Below, piece after piece: positions 33,089-40,668 of a stretch of DNA of 64,000 nucleotides (positions are counted from its first letter, which is position 1; every line of letters starts with the position of its first letter). Below the pieces are notes generated by a model. It searched no databases. It was not told the DNA's origin and worked only from the letters and a program-made list of their open reading frames with translations. A program made the position numbers and the translations under genes. This stretch comes from Mycetocola_A sp015752285 (GTDB taxonomy: Bacteria; Actinomycetota; Actinomycetes; Actinomycetales; Microbacteriaceae): positions 248,001 through 312,000 of the forward strand of contig NZ_JADOUY010000002.1 of the NCBI RefSeq assembly GCF_015752285.1, read 5' to 3'.

Positions 33089-33823
33089 TCAGACGGTGAG
33101 GACCTGACCCACCGTCGCGCCTCCGTCGATGACGAATTCCGTTCCGGTGGAGTACGTGGCGTCTGCCACCAGATACAGGACCAGCTTCGCTACTTCGTCC
33201 GGCTCGCCGATCCGTGGGATGGGCTGCGCGTCGTACATGCCGTTGTCTTCCATACCAGCGGTCATCGGCGTGCGGATGCCGCCGGGGTGCACCGAGACGA
33301 CCCGGATGTTGTCGCGTCCGAGATCGAGCGCTGCGGCCTTGGTCAGACCTCGCACTCCCCACTTGCTTGCCACGTAGGCGCTGAGATTGGAGTACCCCAT
33401 CATCCCTGCGGTCGAGGAGATGTTGACGATGACTCCTCCCCCCGCCTCCTTCATGGTTGCGCTGACCGCGCGGATGCCCAGGAAGACGCCGGTCAGGTTG
33501 ATCCCGATGACCCGGTTCCACTCGCTGAGCTCTGTCGTCGCAACCGGTGTGAAGCCCACCACACCCGCGTTGTTGACGAGGATGTCGACGTGGCCGTGCG
33601 CGGCGGTCACTTCGTCGACGACACGCGACCAGTCCGACTCGCTCGAGACGTCGAGGTGGGCGTACATCCCGCCGATCGACGACGCGACCTCTGCGCCTTC
33701 GTCGTCGAGCATGTCGGCGACGACGACGGTCGCGCCCTCCGCAGCGAGTATGCGAGCTTCGAATGCGCCCATGCCGTGGGCACCACCGGTCACGAGTGCG
33801 ACTTTGCCATCCAGCTTTCCCAT
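33089..33823 (-). CDS. Short-chain dehydrogenase/reductase (hydroxysteroid dehydrogenase-like)
   Basis: A 244-residue classical SDR. Cofactor motif TGGAHGMG (residues 12-19), NNAG (84-87), and the catalytic set S137, Y150 and K154 (YVASK) are all present, so it should be active; D37 after the second beta strand suggests NAD+. It resembles 3-alpha/20-beta-hydroxysteroid dehydrogenases, but the natural substrate cannot be told. The ATG at 33823 has AAAGGAG upstream; a longer open frame to 33946 is rejected because its extra 41 residues do not look like an SDR start. It ends 70 bases from tRNA-Leu. Confidence 0.88.
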   Translation of the reverse strand: MGKLDGKVALVTGGAHGMGAFEARILAAEGATVVVADMLDDEGAEVASSIGGMYAHLDVSSESDWSRVVDEVTAAHGHVDILVNNAGVVGFTPVATTELSEWNRVIGINLTGVFLGIRAVSATMKEAGGGVIVNISSTAGMMGYSNLSAYVASKWGVRGLTKAAALDLGRDNIRVVSVHPGGIRTPMTAGMEDNGMYDAQPIPRIGEPDEVAKLVLYLVADATYSTGTEFVIDGGATVGQVLTV

Positions 33824-33927
33824 GCTCTGATCTCCTTTGTCGTGTGAGTGTCGACCGCGGTGGGTCGTTCTCTCATTCGACGATAGGTGGGCGGCGCCCG
33901 CCAGGGTCGGAGGTCCCGCAACAGCGC

Positions 33928-33946
33928 GTGCCGACTCAGCCGGCAC
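33928..33946. other. Small hairpin in the 209-base gap between the SDR and DUF6194 genes
   Basis: GTGCCG and CGGCAC (33928-33933, 33941-33946) pair around a seven-base loop. It lies about 87 bases after the DUF6194 stop and upstream of the SDR, so it could be a weak terminator. Nothing else is recognisable in 33824-34032. Confidence 0.25.
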
Positions 33947-34032
33947 CGAGTGTCTCAGGCTCTGTCCCGGCTCCGCAGCCCGAGCCCCGCTGTCGATATC
34001 GGTGCACGCCGTGGCGGTCCGCTGAGTTGTCG

Positions 34033-34509
34033 TCAGGCTCGGGATCGCCTGGTGTGCCTGCGTGCGGCGAGAGCCCAGGCCTCGGTGATCAGGTCCCGGG
34101 CCTGGGTGAGCGTCCGTTCGCCCGGATTGAGCACGGACACCCAGCCCTGTGACGCGTAGACCGGGTGAGGGATGAGGCGATCGAGCTCGGAGTAGTCGAC
34201 GTCTGAGGCATGCGCGGCGTTCTCGTCGGGGAGGTAACCGATCAGTTCGGCAAACCGGGCGCGACCAACGGCGACGTTGAGACGGTAGATCCCCGGTCGG
34301 TGGAGGTCGGATGCCTCGTCGAATCCGGGATAGTCGCTCGCGACGATCGTCGCGAACGGCATCATCCGGTCGGCTGCGTCGTCGTTCGGGTCGTAGTAGA
34401 CGAAGCTGTCGCCCCAGGCAGACTCTGGTGCCCCGAACGCCTCGTCGGCCGTCACGACCGTGACCCCGGGAAGCACTGCCGCGAATGTCAGAAGATCACT
34501 TTCGCTCAT
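34033..34509 (-). CDS. DUF6194-type conserved protein
   Basis: A 158-residue protein of unknown function with features of the DUF6194 group common in actinobacteria: an acidic middle (GDSFVYYDPNDDAADRMMPFATIV) and the C-terminal HPVYASQGWVSVLNPGERT segment, related to YjbR/MmcQ-like folds. No catalytic motif is visible. The ATG at 34509 is preceded by GGAG at a short distance; the longer open frame is not protein-like. It diverges from the next gene with 84 bases between starts. Confidence 0.7.
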   Translation of the reverse strand: MSESDLLTFAAVLPGVTVVTADEAFGAPESAWGDSFVYYDPNDDAADRMMPFATIVASDYPGFDEASDLHRPGIYRLNVAVGRARFAELIGYLPDENAAHASDVDYSELDRLIPHPVYASQGWVSVLNPGERTLTQARDLITEAWALAARRHTRRSRA

Positions 34510-34593
34510 GGCTCCAGTCTGCCAGTGCACGGCATCACAACACGGGCGCAAGGGGATGGTGCGCCTGCCCGCCCAAAGGCCATAGTGGTGGCT

Positions 34594-35043
34594 ATGACGA
34601 CTCGAGACGCCGGTCCAGACTCTGACCACAGACGCCCGGACGGAGTGAGCGATGAGACCATCGAAGCGCTCGGCAAATTGTCGGAGGCACTCGAGGTCGT
34701 CGAGCATGCCAGAGGCTACCTGTACGGCTTCCACCGTCTCACCGGGAAGGCGGATCTCGCTCTCGGTGAAGCGGTCGGCCTTCTCCGTGCTGCTGGGCAC
34801 AACGATCTCGCCGATGAGATCGACACCGATGTCATCGGTCGGAACGTCATCCACGGCCGCTGGACGTTCCAGATCGTCGAAGACTACGACGACAATTACT
34901 ATTCAACGGTTGTCGCTGCCGAGCGACGCGCGCGTGAAGCACTCGCCGACGGGAAACGCCACCTGTTCGAGGCCGAGATGAAGGAAGATCGACGCACCCA
35001 CGGCCGCGCCCATCATGAGGCCGTGCCGGACGAAGGGAACTGA
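34594..35043 (+). CDS. Conserved hypothetical protein, 149 residues
   Basis: Not recognised as a named family, though proteins with LYGFHRLTGKADLALGEAVGLLR and the WTFQIVEDYDDNYY segment are, as I recall, widespread in actinobacteria. It is hydrophilic, largely helical by inspection, with no signal peptide and no membrane segment; the C-terminus is rich in H, E and R. The ATG at 34594 is chosen because residues before it are not protein-like. There is no well-spaced ribosome-binding site; CATAGT ends seven bases upstream, a weak -10, so it may be leaderless. Confidence 0.7.
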   Translation: MTTRDAGPDSDHRRPDGVSDETIEALGKLSEALEVVEHARGYLYGFHRLTGKADLALGEAVGLLRAAGHNDLADEIDTDVIGRNVIHGRWTFQIVEDYDDNYYSTVVAAERRAREALADGKRHLFEAEMKEDRRTHGRAHHEAVPDEGN

Positions 35044-35057
35044 CCTCAGCCCCGAGG

Positions 35058-35363
35058 TCAGGAGCGTTCGGCCGGTTCCTCGCCGAGTCTGAGGCTGCCA
35101 CCGGAGTTCGCCGACGCCATCAGCTCCTCGAGCCAGATCCGGTTGAGCTTGTCTTCACCGAGGGCGTCGAACCGGAACTGCAGAGGAATGGCTGGGTGGA
35201 TCCAGAGGACGCGTCGCCCGGTGTCCTCTGCCCGGCCGTCGACGGCCAGAGGGAACATTTCGCTCCGTCGGAGCTTGGTGAGAATGACCACCTTGAGGTG
35301 GGCGAGCTCGCGGTCGGTCAACTCGATCTCAACCGGAGGAAGTCCGTACAACAGTGTCCCCAT
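35058..35363 (-). CDS. Small DUF7882-type protein
   Basis: A 101-residue protein of a family very common, often in several copies, in Microbacteriaceae. It begins MGTLLYGLPPVEIELTDRELAHL and contains LRRSEMFPL, IHPAIPLQFRF and a C-terminal LEELMASANSGGSLRL, all typical. Function is unknown. The ATG at 35363 has GGAAGG upstream. It converges with the preceding gene, their stops 14 bases apart. Its presence is one reason for assigning the window to Microbacteriaceae. Confidence 0.8.
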   Translation of the reverse strand: MGTLLYGLPPVEIELTDRELAHLKVVILTKLRRSEMFPLAVDGRAEDTGRRVLWIHPAIPLQFRFDALGEDKLNRIWLEELMASANSGGSLRLGEEPAERS

Positions 35364-35467
35364 GGTTCACCTTCCCGGCGGCCGGTGCCGTCCCCTGGTA
35401 AGCACCCTAGCCCGGGTGAGCGGAGTAATCACGATTCCGGCGCGAACGCACGACGGCCGACCCTGCG

Positions 35468-36337
35468 TCAGTGCTCGTCCCGGAGTGTTGCGAGATGTTT
35501 CTCGGCACGGGCGGCCGCGCGATCGGCGACGTCTGCCTCCCGCTCCGCTGTCGTCGCGGCGCGGCTGAGGGTGTCCTCTTCACGATCGACAGCGACGAGT
35601 TCGCGGTCGAGGTCCGACAGCCGGGCAGTGATGTCGTCCCGTTCGGCCCGGAGCGTCCTGCGCCGCTCGGAGACAGCGGTGCGACGTTCGCGCAGATCTC
35701 TTCTGACCTCCTCCGCAGCCGCTACCGCTGCCAGGGCCCGCTCCGACCGTTCGGTTGCTTCGGCCAGTCGACGAACGGATGCCGCGTCTTCAACCGGGTG
35801 AAGAACCGGTCGTTTCGCGCGCGGAACAGCCGCGGAGGGCGCAGCGACTGCGCCCTCGAGGTCAACGGCATCGATCCCGTTCGACCGCAGGGCCCGCGTG
35901 AGCCGCCCGCTTCGCAGGGCATCTGCTGCATCGGCGTCGGCCATTCCCGCCTGGAGCGTCTGTTCGACTTCGGCGAGGGCCGCAGGACTCATGCGATGAC
36001 CGGCGTCGGCGGCCAGGTCGTTGCCCAACCGAGCGATCGAACGAATGAGAGCGTGGCGTTGTTTCCCCAGCCGGCGCAAGTCGGTGGCGTCGAGGTCCTT
36101 CTCAGCTTCGCGCATCTCTCCACCGAGCGCGATGAGCTGCTCGATCTCCGTCTCACGGCGGGCGGCGAGGAGGTTGATGAGCCAGGCGGCCGCAGACGGC
36201 TTCGGCAGCCGGCCGATCTGCTTCGCCAGTTCGGTCTCGCCTTCGGATCGCGCGACTCGTGATCGCTCGCTGCGGATCGACACGAACTCGGATGGTGTGC
36301 GCAGATAGAGGTCGACGAGCACATCTCCCAGGTCCAT
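35468..36337 (-). CDS. Conserved coiled-coil hypothetical protein
   Basis: A 289-residue protein with no named domain. The N-terminal 60 residues carry a conserved actinobacterial pattern (LYLRTPSEFVSIRSERSR, then LPKPSAAAWLINLLAARR), followed by a helical region and a long coiled coil at about residues 190-289, rich in A, E and R. No signal peptide or membrane segment. The start is uncertain: ATG at 36337 or GTG at 36349, neither with an ideal ribosome-binding site. Homologues with the KPSxxAWxxN pattern are, from memory, frequent in this phylum; function unknown. Confidence 0.7.
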   Translation of the reverse strand: MDLGDVLVDLYLRTPSEFVSIRSERSRVARSEGETELAKQIGRLPKPSAAAWLINLLAARRETEIEQLIALGGEMREAEKDLDATDLRRLGKQRHALIRSIARLGNDLAADAGHRMSPAALAEVEQTLQAGMADADAADALRSGRLTRALRSNGIDAVDLEGAVAAPSAAVPRAKRPVLHPVEDAASVRRLAEATERSERALAAVAAAEEVRRDLRERRTAVSERRRTLRAERDDITARLSDLDRELVAVDREEDTLSRAATTAEREADVADRAAARAEKHLATLRDEH

Positions 36338-36454
36338 CTCCGCCCCCACGTCCGTCGTCGATCAGCACCTTCAGGATACGGCGAAGCCGGTTGCCGGGAG
36401 GTCAACCCGGAGAGGGGCCAGCAACTCCCAGCCAACCTCGGTCATGATGAGACC

Positions 36455-37336
36455 GTGGCTTTCAATTTTCTCGCGTGGTTCCAGCGCCGTGTGCCAGTGG
36501 CCGCGCCCCCCGGGCAGGACGAGGACTACTCCCCCGTCCCCGAAGGCGAGGCGTTGCTCGGCACCGGCCCTGACCAGCTGCGCGCCTGGCTGCTGCTGCA
36601 CCCGAGGCGCGCTGCGGCGCTTGAGGCTGCCTGCGCGCCGTTGCGAGAACGACTCGCCAGCGTGAGCGATGCGGAGCCATCGGCCCTCAGCGGCAGGTTC
36701 CCCCACAGCTCACGCGCGGCGCGAGACCCGGATGCCACGATGTGGGACGCGCTCTTCTCCGACTTGAGCGAGGCATCCAGCGGCGGGCCGGGGATCACTC
36801 TCAACCCCCTCGCCGTGCTGATGAGCGTCGCGGTCTCGCACGCGGTGTATTCGTCAGACGATGGTGGGCTGCTGTTCGTCGCCGCTGACGCCCGTTCAGC
36901 CGCCGATACGATCGTCGACGAGATCCCCGGCATCGGAAATGTCATCGCCGATCTGCTCGATGTCTCTCGAAGTACCATCGCGGCTCGCGCCACCCAGGCC
37001 GGCATCACGAGCATCCTCGTCCACCGTCGATTCACCACGAGTGAGTCGCCCGGCGTCATCATCGAACACCAACTCGACAGCGGGCCGGCGTCGACGCTCG
37101 TCGGCCGGGTCGCTGCCGACATCGACTTCCACACCCTGTCGCTGTGGTTCGACGACATCGACATCGCCAGGGACTGGTCGCCGGCCGCTGACCCGTCGTC
37201 GACGAGTGTGGTCGTGCTGAGCGTCAGGGTGCCTGTCGAGTCGATCTGGATGGCGCCCCGGCGGAACAGTCGCGATTTCCTGATCAGCGCTGAAGCGCTC
37301 GAGCCGGTGCACAGTGAAGTCCTCAACCGCGACTGA
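36455..37336 (+). CDS. Unknown protein, 293 residues
   Basis: I do not recognise this protein. It is acidic overall, with a W-rich start (VAFNFLAWFQRR), a proline-rich stretch and a C-terminal half with alternating beta-like hydrophobics (TSVVVLSVRVPVESIWM). No signal peptide, membrane segment or catalytic motif is evident. The start is GTG at 36455; CATGAT ends six bases upstream and may be a -10 for a leaderless message, while a ribosome-binding site is weak. Its 3' end overlaps the start of the DUF2809 gene by 23 bases, so the two are probably co-expressed. Confidence 0.65.
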   Translation: MAFNFLAWFQRRVPVAAPPGQDEDYSPVPEGEALLGTGPDQLRAWLLLHPRRAAALEAACAPLRERLASVSDAEPSALSGRFPHSSRAARDPDATMWDALFSDLSEASSGGPGITLNPLAVLMSVAVSHAVYSSDDGGLLFVAADARSAADTIVDEIPGIGNVIADLLDVSRSTIAARATQAGITSILVHRRFTTSESPGVIIEHQLDSGPASTLVGRVAADIDFHTLSLWFDDIDIARDWSPAADPSSTSVVVLSVRVPVESIWMAPRRNSRDFLISAEALEPVHSEVLNRD

Positions 37337-37778
37337 CCCGGTCGGCAGATCTCGGCTGATCCTCGGCGGTGCAGCCGTCGGAGTGGTCTGCGCCGGATTG
37401 CTCGCTCGGGGTCTTCCCGGCGTTGCCGGTGACATCTCCGGCGGAACCCTCTACGCCGTCCTCGTCTACCTGCTCGTCGCTCTCCTCGTTCCCGCTGCTC
37501 GGGCCGTCGCGATCGGCGGGATGGCTTTCGTGGTGTGCGCTGGGGTCGAGTTGTTGCAACTCACCGGACTCCCGGCTGTGCTCGGTTCGGTTTTTCCGCC
37601 GATCCGGCTCATTCTCGGAACGACCTTCGTCGCCACCGACCTGCTGTCAGCTGCAGCAGGGTCCGTGATCGCCGCGCTCGTGGACGGCGCCGTTCGGCGC
37701 CGGTCGTCAGCGGTTGCTCGACGAGACGAGAGCATGCACCCGCGACTCGAGCAAGCGGAGAGCAGCGACAACGGCTGA
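37314..37778 (+). CDS. DUF2809-type integral membrane protein
   Basis: A 154-residue membrane protein with four hydrophobic segments (about residues 15-35, 45-62, 66-85 and 98-120) and the family motif FVVCAGVELLQLTG. The function is unknown. The start is GTG at 37314 inside the end of the preceding gene. The hydrophilic C-terminal 30 residues extend 72 bases into the convergent CinA-domain gene, an unusually long tail-to-tail overlap. Confidence 0.75.
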   Translation: MKSSTATDPVGRSRLILGGAAVGVVCAGLLARGLPGVAGDISGGTLYAVLVYLLVALLVPAARAVAIGGMAFVVCAGVELLQLTGLPAVLGSVFPPIRLILGTTFVATDLLSAAAGSVIAALVDGAVRRRSSAVARRDESMHPRLEQAESSDNG

Positions 37779-38216
37779 GTCGACGATCTCATCCGGGCTG
37801 CCGCCGAGCGCGCGTTCCGCCACGTGGAGTTCGCCGTGCGGTGAGTGGACTCCGATGAAGACGGTGCCGACATCGTGCCCGTCCTGTCGGTCGGGTCCCT
37901 GGATGCCGGTGACAGACACGGTGAGGTTCGCGCCGAACAGCCGCGCGACGCCTGCGGCCATCTGTTCGGCGGCGCGGGCCGAGACGACGGGGCTCGTTCC
38001 GAGTTCGAGGATGCGTTGTTTCGCGTCTGTCGTGTTCGTGACGACGCCTCCGCTGAACCATTCAGACGCGTTCGGTGCTCCACCGAGCCGGAAAGCGATC
38101 GCGCCTCGCGTGAGCGACTCAGCGACCGCGATGCGCAGGAAACTGCCGTCAGCGGCCGCAGCGATGGACTCGGCGAGGGCGATCGCCTGGGTTTCGCTGG
38201 GGTTGGAAGAGGGCAT
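37707..38216 (-). CDS. CinA-family protein (nicotinamide-nucleotide amidohydrolase domain only)
   Basis: A 169-residue stand-alone CinA C-terminal domain, the family that deamidates nicotinamide mononucleotide in pyridine nucleotide recycling. It has VAESLTRGAIAFRLGGAP (about residues 31-48), the FSGGVVTNTTDAKQRIL segment and VSVTGIQGP (about 102-110) followed by VGTVFIGV. The usual AGGGP sequence is replaced by QGPDRQDGHD. The N-terminal molybdopterin-binding domain of full-length CinA is absent. The ATG at 38216 has GAGAATGGGG upstream. A TATAGA sequence about 35 bases upstream could be its -10. Confidence 0.8.
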   Translation of the reverse strand: MPSSNPSETQAIALAESIAAAADGSFLRIAVAESLTRGAIAFRLGGAPNASEWFSGGVVTNTTDAKQRILELGTSPVVSARAAEQMAAGVARLFGANLTVSVTGIQGPDRQDGHDVGTVFIGVHSPHGELHVAERALGGSPDEIVDSAVVAALRLLESRVHALVSSSNR

Positions 38217-38280
38217 GCCCCCATTCTCGCCAGGCAACGATGGTCTCTATAGGGGTTGACACCCTGTGGACGCCCGTTGT

Positions 38281-39261
38281 TCACCTGGGGTCTGCATCCC
38301 CCAGGATCAGCCGCCGTAGCGCGGTCTCCGGTGCGACTCCGGTCTTCTCCAGCAGTTCGCCGGACTGGTAACGGTCGAGGACGCGAGGGTCGATGTAGCT
38401 GGACCGGGCGACGGCGGGTGTGTTGCCGAGGGCGTCAGCCGTTTCCTTCACGGCGATAACGACGTTTCGGGCGCAGCGGGTGGCGGTGGAAGCCGTGCCG
38501 AGGTTGCGCAGGGCGGTCGCAGCGATGATGCTGCCGTGCAGGGTGCGGAAGTCCTTCGCAGTGAAGTCTCCGTTCGTTCTCAACCGCACGTACTCATTGA
38601 CCTCCTGAGCGCGAAGAGGTCGCCACTGGTTCTCGCTCTTCCACGCCAGGAGGCGCGAACGGCCGCCGCGCGTCTTCAACGACCGGACGACCGCGGCCAG
38701 GTCGGCGTCGTCCGTCTCGCTCGACCACGCCTGACCGCTCTTGCCCGGAAAGTCGAGGAGCACACTGTCGCCGCTCACGGTGGCGTGCGCGCACAGCAGG
38801 GTTGTCAGCCCATGGCTGCCGTGTTCCAGGGCAAACCTTTCGCTGCCGACCCTGAGGCGTGCCGAGTCGAGCAACCGGAAGCCAGCGGCGAGAGCGCGTT
38901 CGCGTGAGCCGGTGACCCCGCGGAGATCGCGGGTGACCACTCGCCTCGCCGATGGGAGCGCCGCAGCGAGGTCGAGCGCCCTGTCGAACTTGCGCTCGGC
39001 CTGTTTGCGAGACCACGCCTCGTGGTAGACGTACTGACGTCGTCCTGCCCCGTCGGTTCCGACCGCCTGGATGTGGGCGTTCGGGAACGGCGCGATCCAG
39101 ACATCCGTCCATGCGGGCGGAATGACGAGGGCGGAGATCCGTTCGATGACAGCGTCATCCCTGAGCGGATGTCCCCCTTCGTCCACGTAGCGAAATCCCG
39201 ACCGGGTCCGCCTCCGGCCCAGGCCAGGACCTCCAGGGTCACTCCTGCGCAGTCGCGGCAT
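38281..39261 (-). CDS. DNA topoisomerase IB, poxvirus type
   Basis: Relaxes supercoils through a 3'-phosphotyrosine intermediate. The 326-residue protein has the N-terminal GGHPLRDDAVIERI...IPPAWTDVWI region and the catalytic domain with the conserved R in TRDLRG, K in FPGKSG, R and H in FRTLHGS, and the nucleophile Y in ARSSYIDPRVLDRY. The size is normal for bacterial TopIB. The ATG at 39261 has GGGGGAG upstream. It is an accessory topoisomerase, scattered among bacteria, and sits with a Rho-N protein, a stress-type SDR and Ku in this region. Confidence 0.9.
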   Translation of the reverse strand: MPRLRRSDPGGPGLGRRRTRSGFRYVDEGGHPLRDDAVIERISALVIPPAWTDVWIAPFPNAHIQAVGTDGAGRRQYVYHEAWSRKQAERKFDRALDLAAALPSARRVVTRDLRGVTGSRERALAAGFRLLDSARLRVGSERFALEHGSHGLTTLLCAHATVSGDSVLLDFPGKSGQAWSSETDDADLAAVVRSLKTRGGRSRLLAWKSENQWRPLRAQEVNEYVRLRTNGDFTAKDFRTLHGSIIAATALRNLGTASTATRCARNVVIAVKETADALGNTPAVARSSYIDPRVLDRYQSGELLEKTGVAPETALRRLILGDADPR

Positions 39262-39296
39262 CGCTCCCCCACCCCGAGAACGATCGGCCGCTCGCG

Positions 39297-39563
39297 TCAG
39301 GAATTGCGCAACTCCGAGATCAGTTCTGCTTTGCGCTTATGCGAGAACCCGGTGAGTCCGATCTCCTTCGCGCGCTTCTTCAGCTCGTCGACCGTCCAGT
39401 CGTCGTAGCTGCCGGACTCCCCGCCTTTCGCGCCGACCGCTTTCCTGCCTCGGGACGCGGCGGCATTCGAGATGCGGGCGGCTTTCTGTTTCGAGGCTCC
39501 ATTGGAGCGGAGCTCGTCGTACAGCTCAGGGTCCTTGAGCTGGGGTGTCGCGTTTTCGGGCAT
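39297..39563 (-). CDS. Small Rho-N/SAP-like domain protein (DUF7218-type)
   Basis: An 88-residue basic protein. The N-terminal half (LKDPELYDELRSNGASKQKAARISNAAASRGR) is a conserved module, and the C-terminal half (WTVDELKKRAKEIGLTGFSHKRKAELISELRNS) is a Rho-N/SAP-like helical domain that usually binds nucleic acid. The ATG at 39563 has a strong AGGAGGAG site. It follows the SDR gene by 22 bases and precedes topoisomerase IB by 35, suggesting one transcript. Function unknown; nucleic-acid binding is inferred. Confidence 0.82.
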   Translation of the reverse strand: MPENATPQLKDPELYDELRSNGASKQKAARISNAAASRGRKAVGAKGGESGSYDDWTVDELKKRAKEIGLTGFSHKRKAELISELRNS

Positions 39564-39585
39564 GCGTACTCCTCCTGTGTTTGCG

Positions 39586-40467
39586 CTACAGCGCTTTTCC
39601 GCCGGTCACCGGCAACACAGCCCCTGAGACGTATGACGCGGCATCCGACGCGAGATAGACATACGCCGGTGCGAGCTCGGCGGGCTGACCGGCCCTGCCC
39701 AGTGGGGTGTCCTGGCCGAACGTCACGACCTTGTCCGGCCAGGAGGTGGCCGGAATGAGCGGAGTCCAGATCGGGCCGGGCGCGACCGCGTTGACACGGA
39801 TGCCTCGCCCGCCGAGGGAGTCGGCGAGTGTCTTCGTGAACACCACCTGGGCTGCCTTCGTCATGGCGTAGTCGATCAGTTCGCTCGCGGGCTGGAACGC
39901 CTGGATGGAGGAGGTCGTGAGGATCGATGACCCGGGCTTCAGATGCGGAATGGCGGCCCGCGCTGTCCACATCGGCGCGTACAGGTTCGTCTTGAAGACG
40001 CGGTCGAACTCGGCGGTGGGCAAATTCTCGAGGCCGTTGCGGTTCTCCTGGTACGCCGCGTTCAGCACAAGGATGTCGAGTCGCCCGAACTCAGACATCG
40101 TCAGCTCGACGATGTCTGTGCTGAACTGCTCGTCCCTGACATCGCCGGGGAGAAGGAGCGCCCGGCGTCCGGCCTTCTCGATCCAGGTCGCCGTGTCCTC
40201 TGCGTCGTCCTGCTCCTCGGGGAGGTAGGCGATGGCGACGTCCGCCCCCTCGCGGGCGAAAGCGATGGCGACGGCCCGCCCGATCCCCGAATCACCGCCG
40301 GTGATGAGCGCAACCCGATCGGTGAACTGGTCTGAGCCGACGTAGGTCGTCTCACCGTGGTCGGGGCGAGGAGTGGTCTCCGAGGTCAGGCCGGGCTGGT
40401 CTTGCTCTTGCCGGGGAAAATCCTCCGACGGGTATCTGGTGGTCGGATCGATGTTCTCGGCGCTCAT
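39586..40467 (-). CDS. Short-chain dehydrogenase of the general-stress (GSP39/YghA) type
   Basis: A 293-residue SDR with the long hydrophilic N-terminal extension (residues 1-48, RYPSEDFPRQEQDQPGL) typical of the general stress protein 39/YghA group. The cofactor motif is TGGDSGIG (57-64), NNAG is replaced by LNAAYQ, and S187, Y200 and K204 form the catalytic set. The substrate is unknown. The ATG at 40467 has AAAGG upstream; the open frame further upstream covers a 24-base tandem repeat and is not coding. Members of this group are often stress-induced in actinobacteria and bacilli. Confidence 0.88.
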   Translation of the reverse strand: MSAENIDPTTRYPSEDFPRQEQDQPGLTSETTPRPDHGETTYVGSDQFTDRVALITGGDSGIGRAVAIAFAREGADVAIAYLPEEQDDAEDTATWIEKAGRRALLLPGDVRDEQFSTDIVELTMSEFGRLDILVLNAAYQENRNGLENLPTAEFDRVFKTNLYAPMWTARAAIPHLKPGSSILTTSSIQAFQPASELIDYAMTKAAQVVFTKTLADSLGGRGIRVNAVAPGPIWTPLIPATSWPDKVVTFGQDTPLGRAGQPAELAPAYVYLASDAASYVSGAVLPVTGGKAL

Positions 40468-40473
40468 GTTGGG

Positions 40474-40520
40474 CCTTTCTGTCGTCGGAACACGCGCCCT
40501 TTCTGTCGTCGGAACACGCG
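40474..40520. repeat. 24-base tandem duplication upstream of the stress SDR
   Basis: A 23-base unit starting CCTTTCTGTCGTCGGAACA occurs at 40474-40496 and again at 40498-40520, period 24. On the minus strand each unit ends in AGAAAGG, so the ribosome-binding site of the SDR gene is duplicated. It is a recent-looking exact duplication. Confidence 0.85.
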
Positions 40521-40540
40521 CGGGGCGACCGATCGGGCGA

Positions 40541-40567
40541 ACGATGCGAAGCAACGATACGCATCGT
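40541..40567. promoter_or_regulatory. Dyad in the divergent SDR/FAD-Rieske promoter region
   Basis: ACGATGCG (40541-40548) is inverted as CGCATCGT (40560-40567) around 11 bases. It lies 74 bases before the SDR start and 102 before the oxidoreductase start, where an operator shared by both genes would be expected. No binding factor is evident. Confidence 0.45.
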
Positions 40568-40668
40568 GTTCAGTGCGGCTCAAGGGGGTGGCGGGCGGCG
40601 GTACACACGCACTAGCGTTGGGCGGCTGCCGGGTCCCGTTCGGCATCAGCCGAAAGGACCTCACCGTC

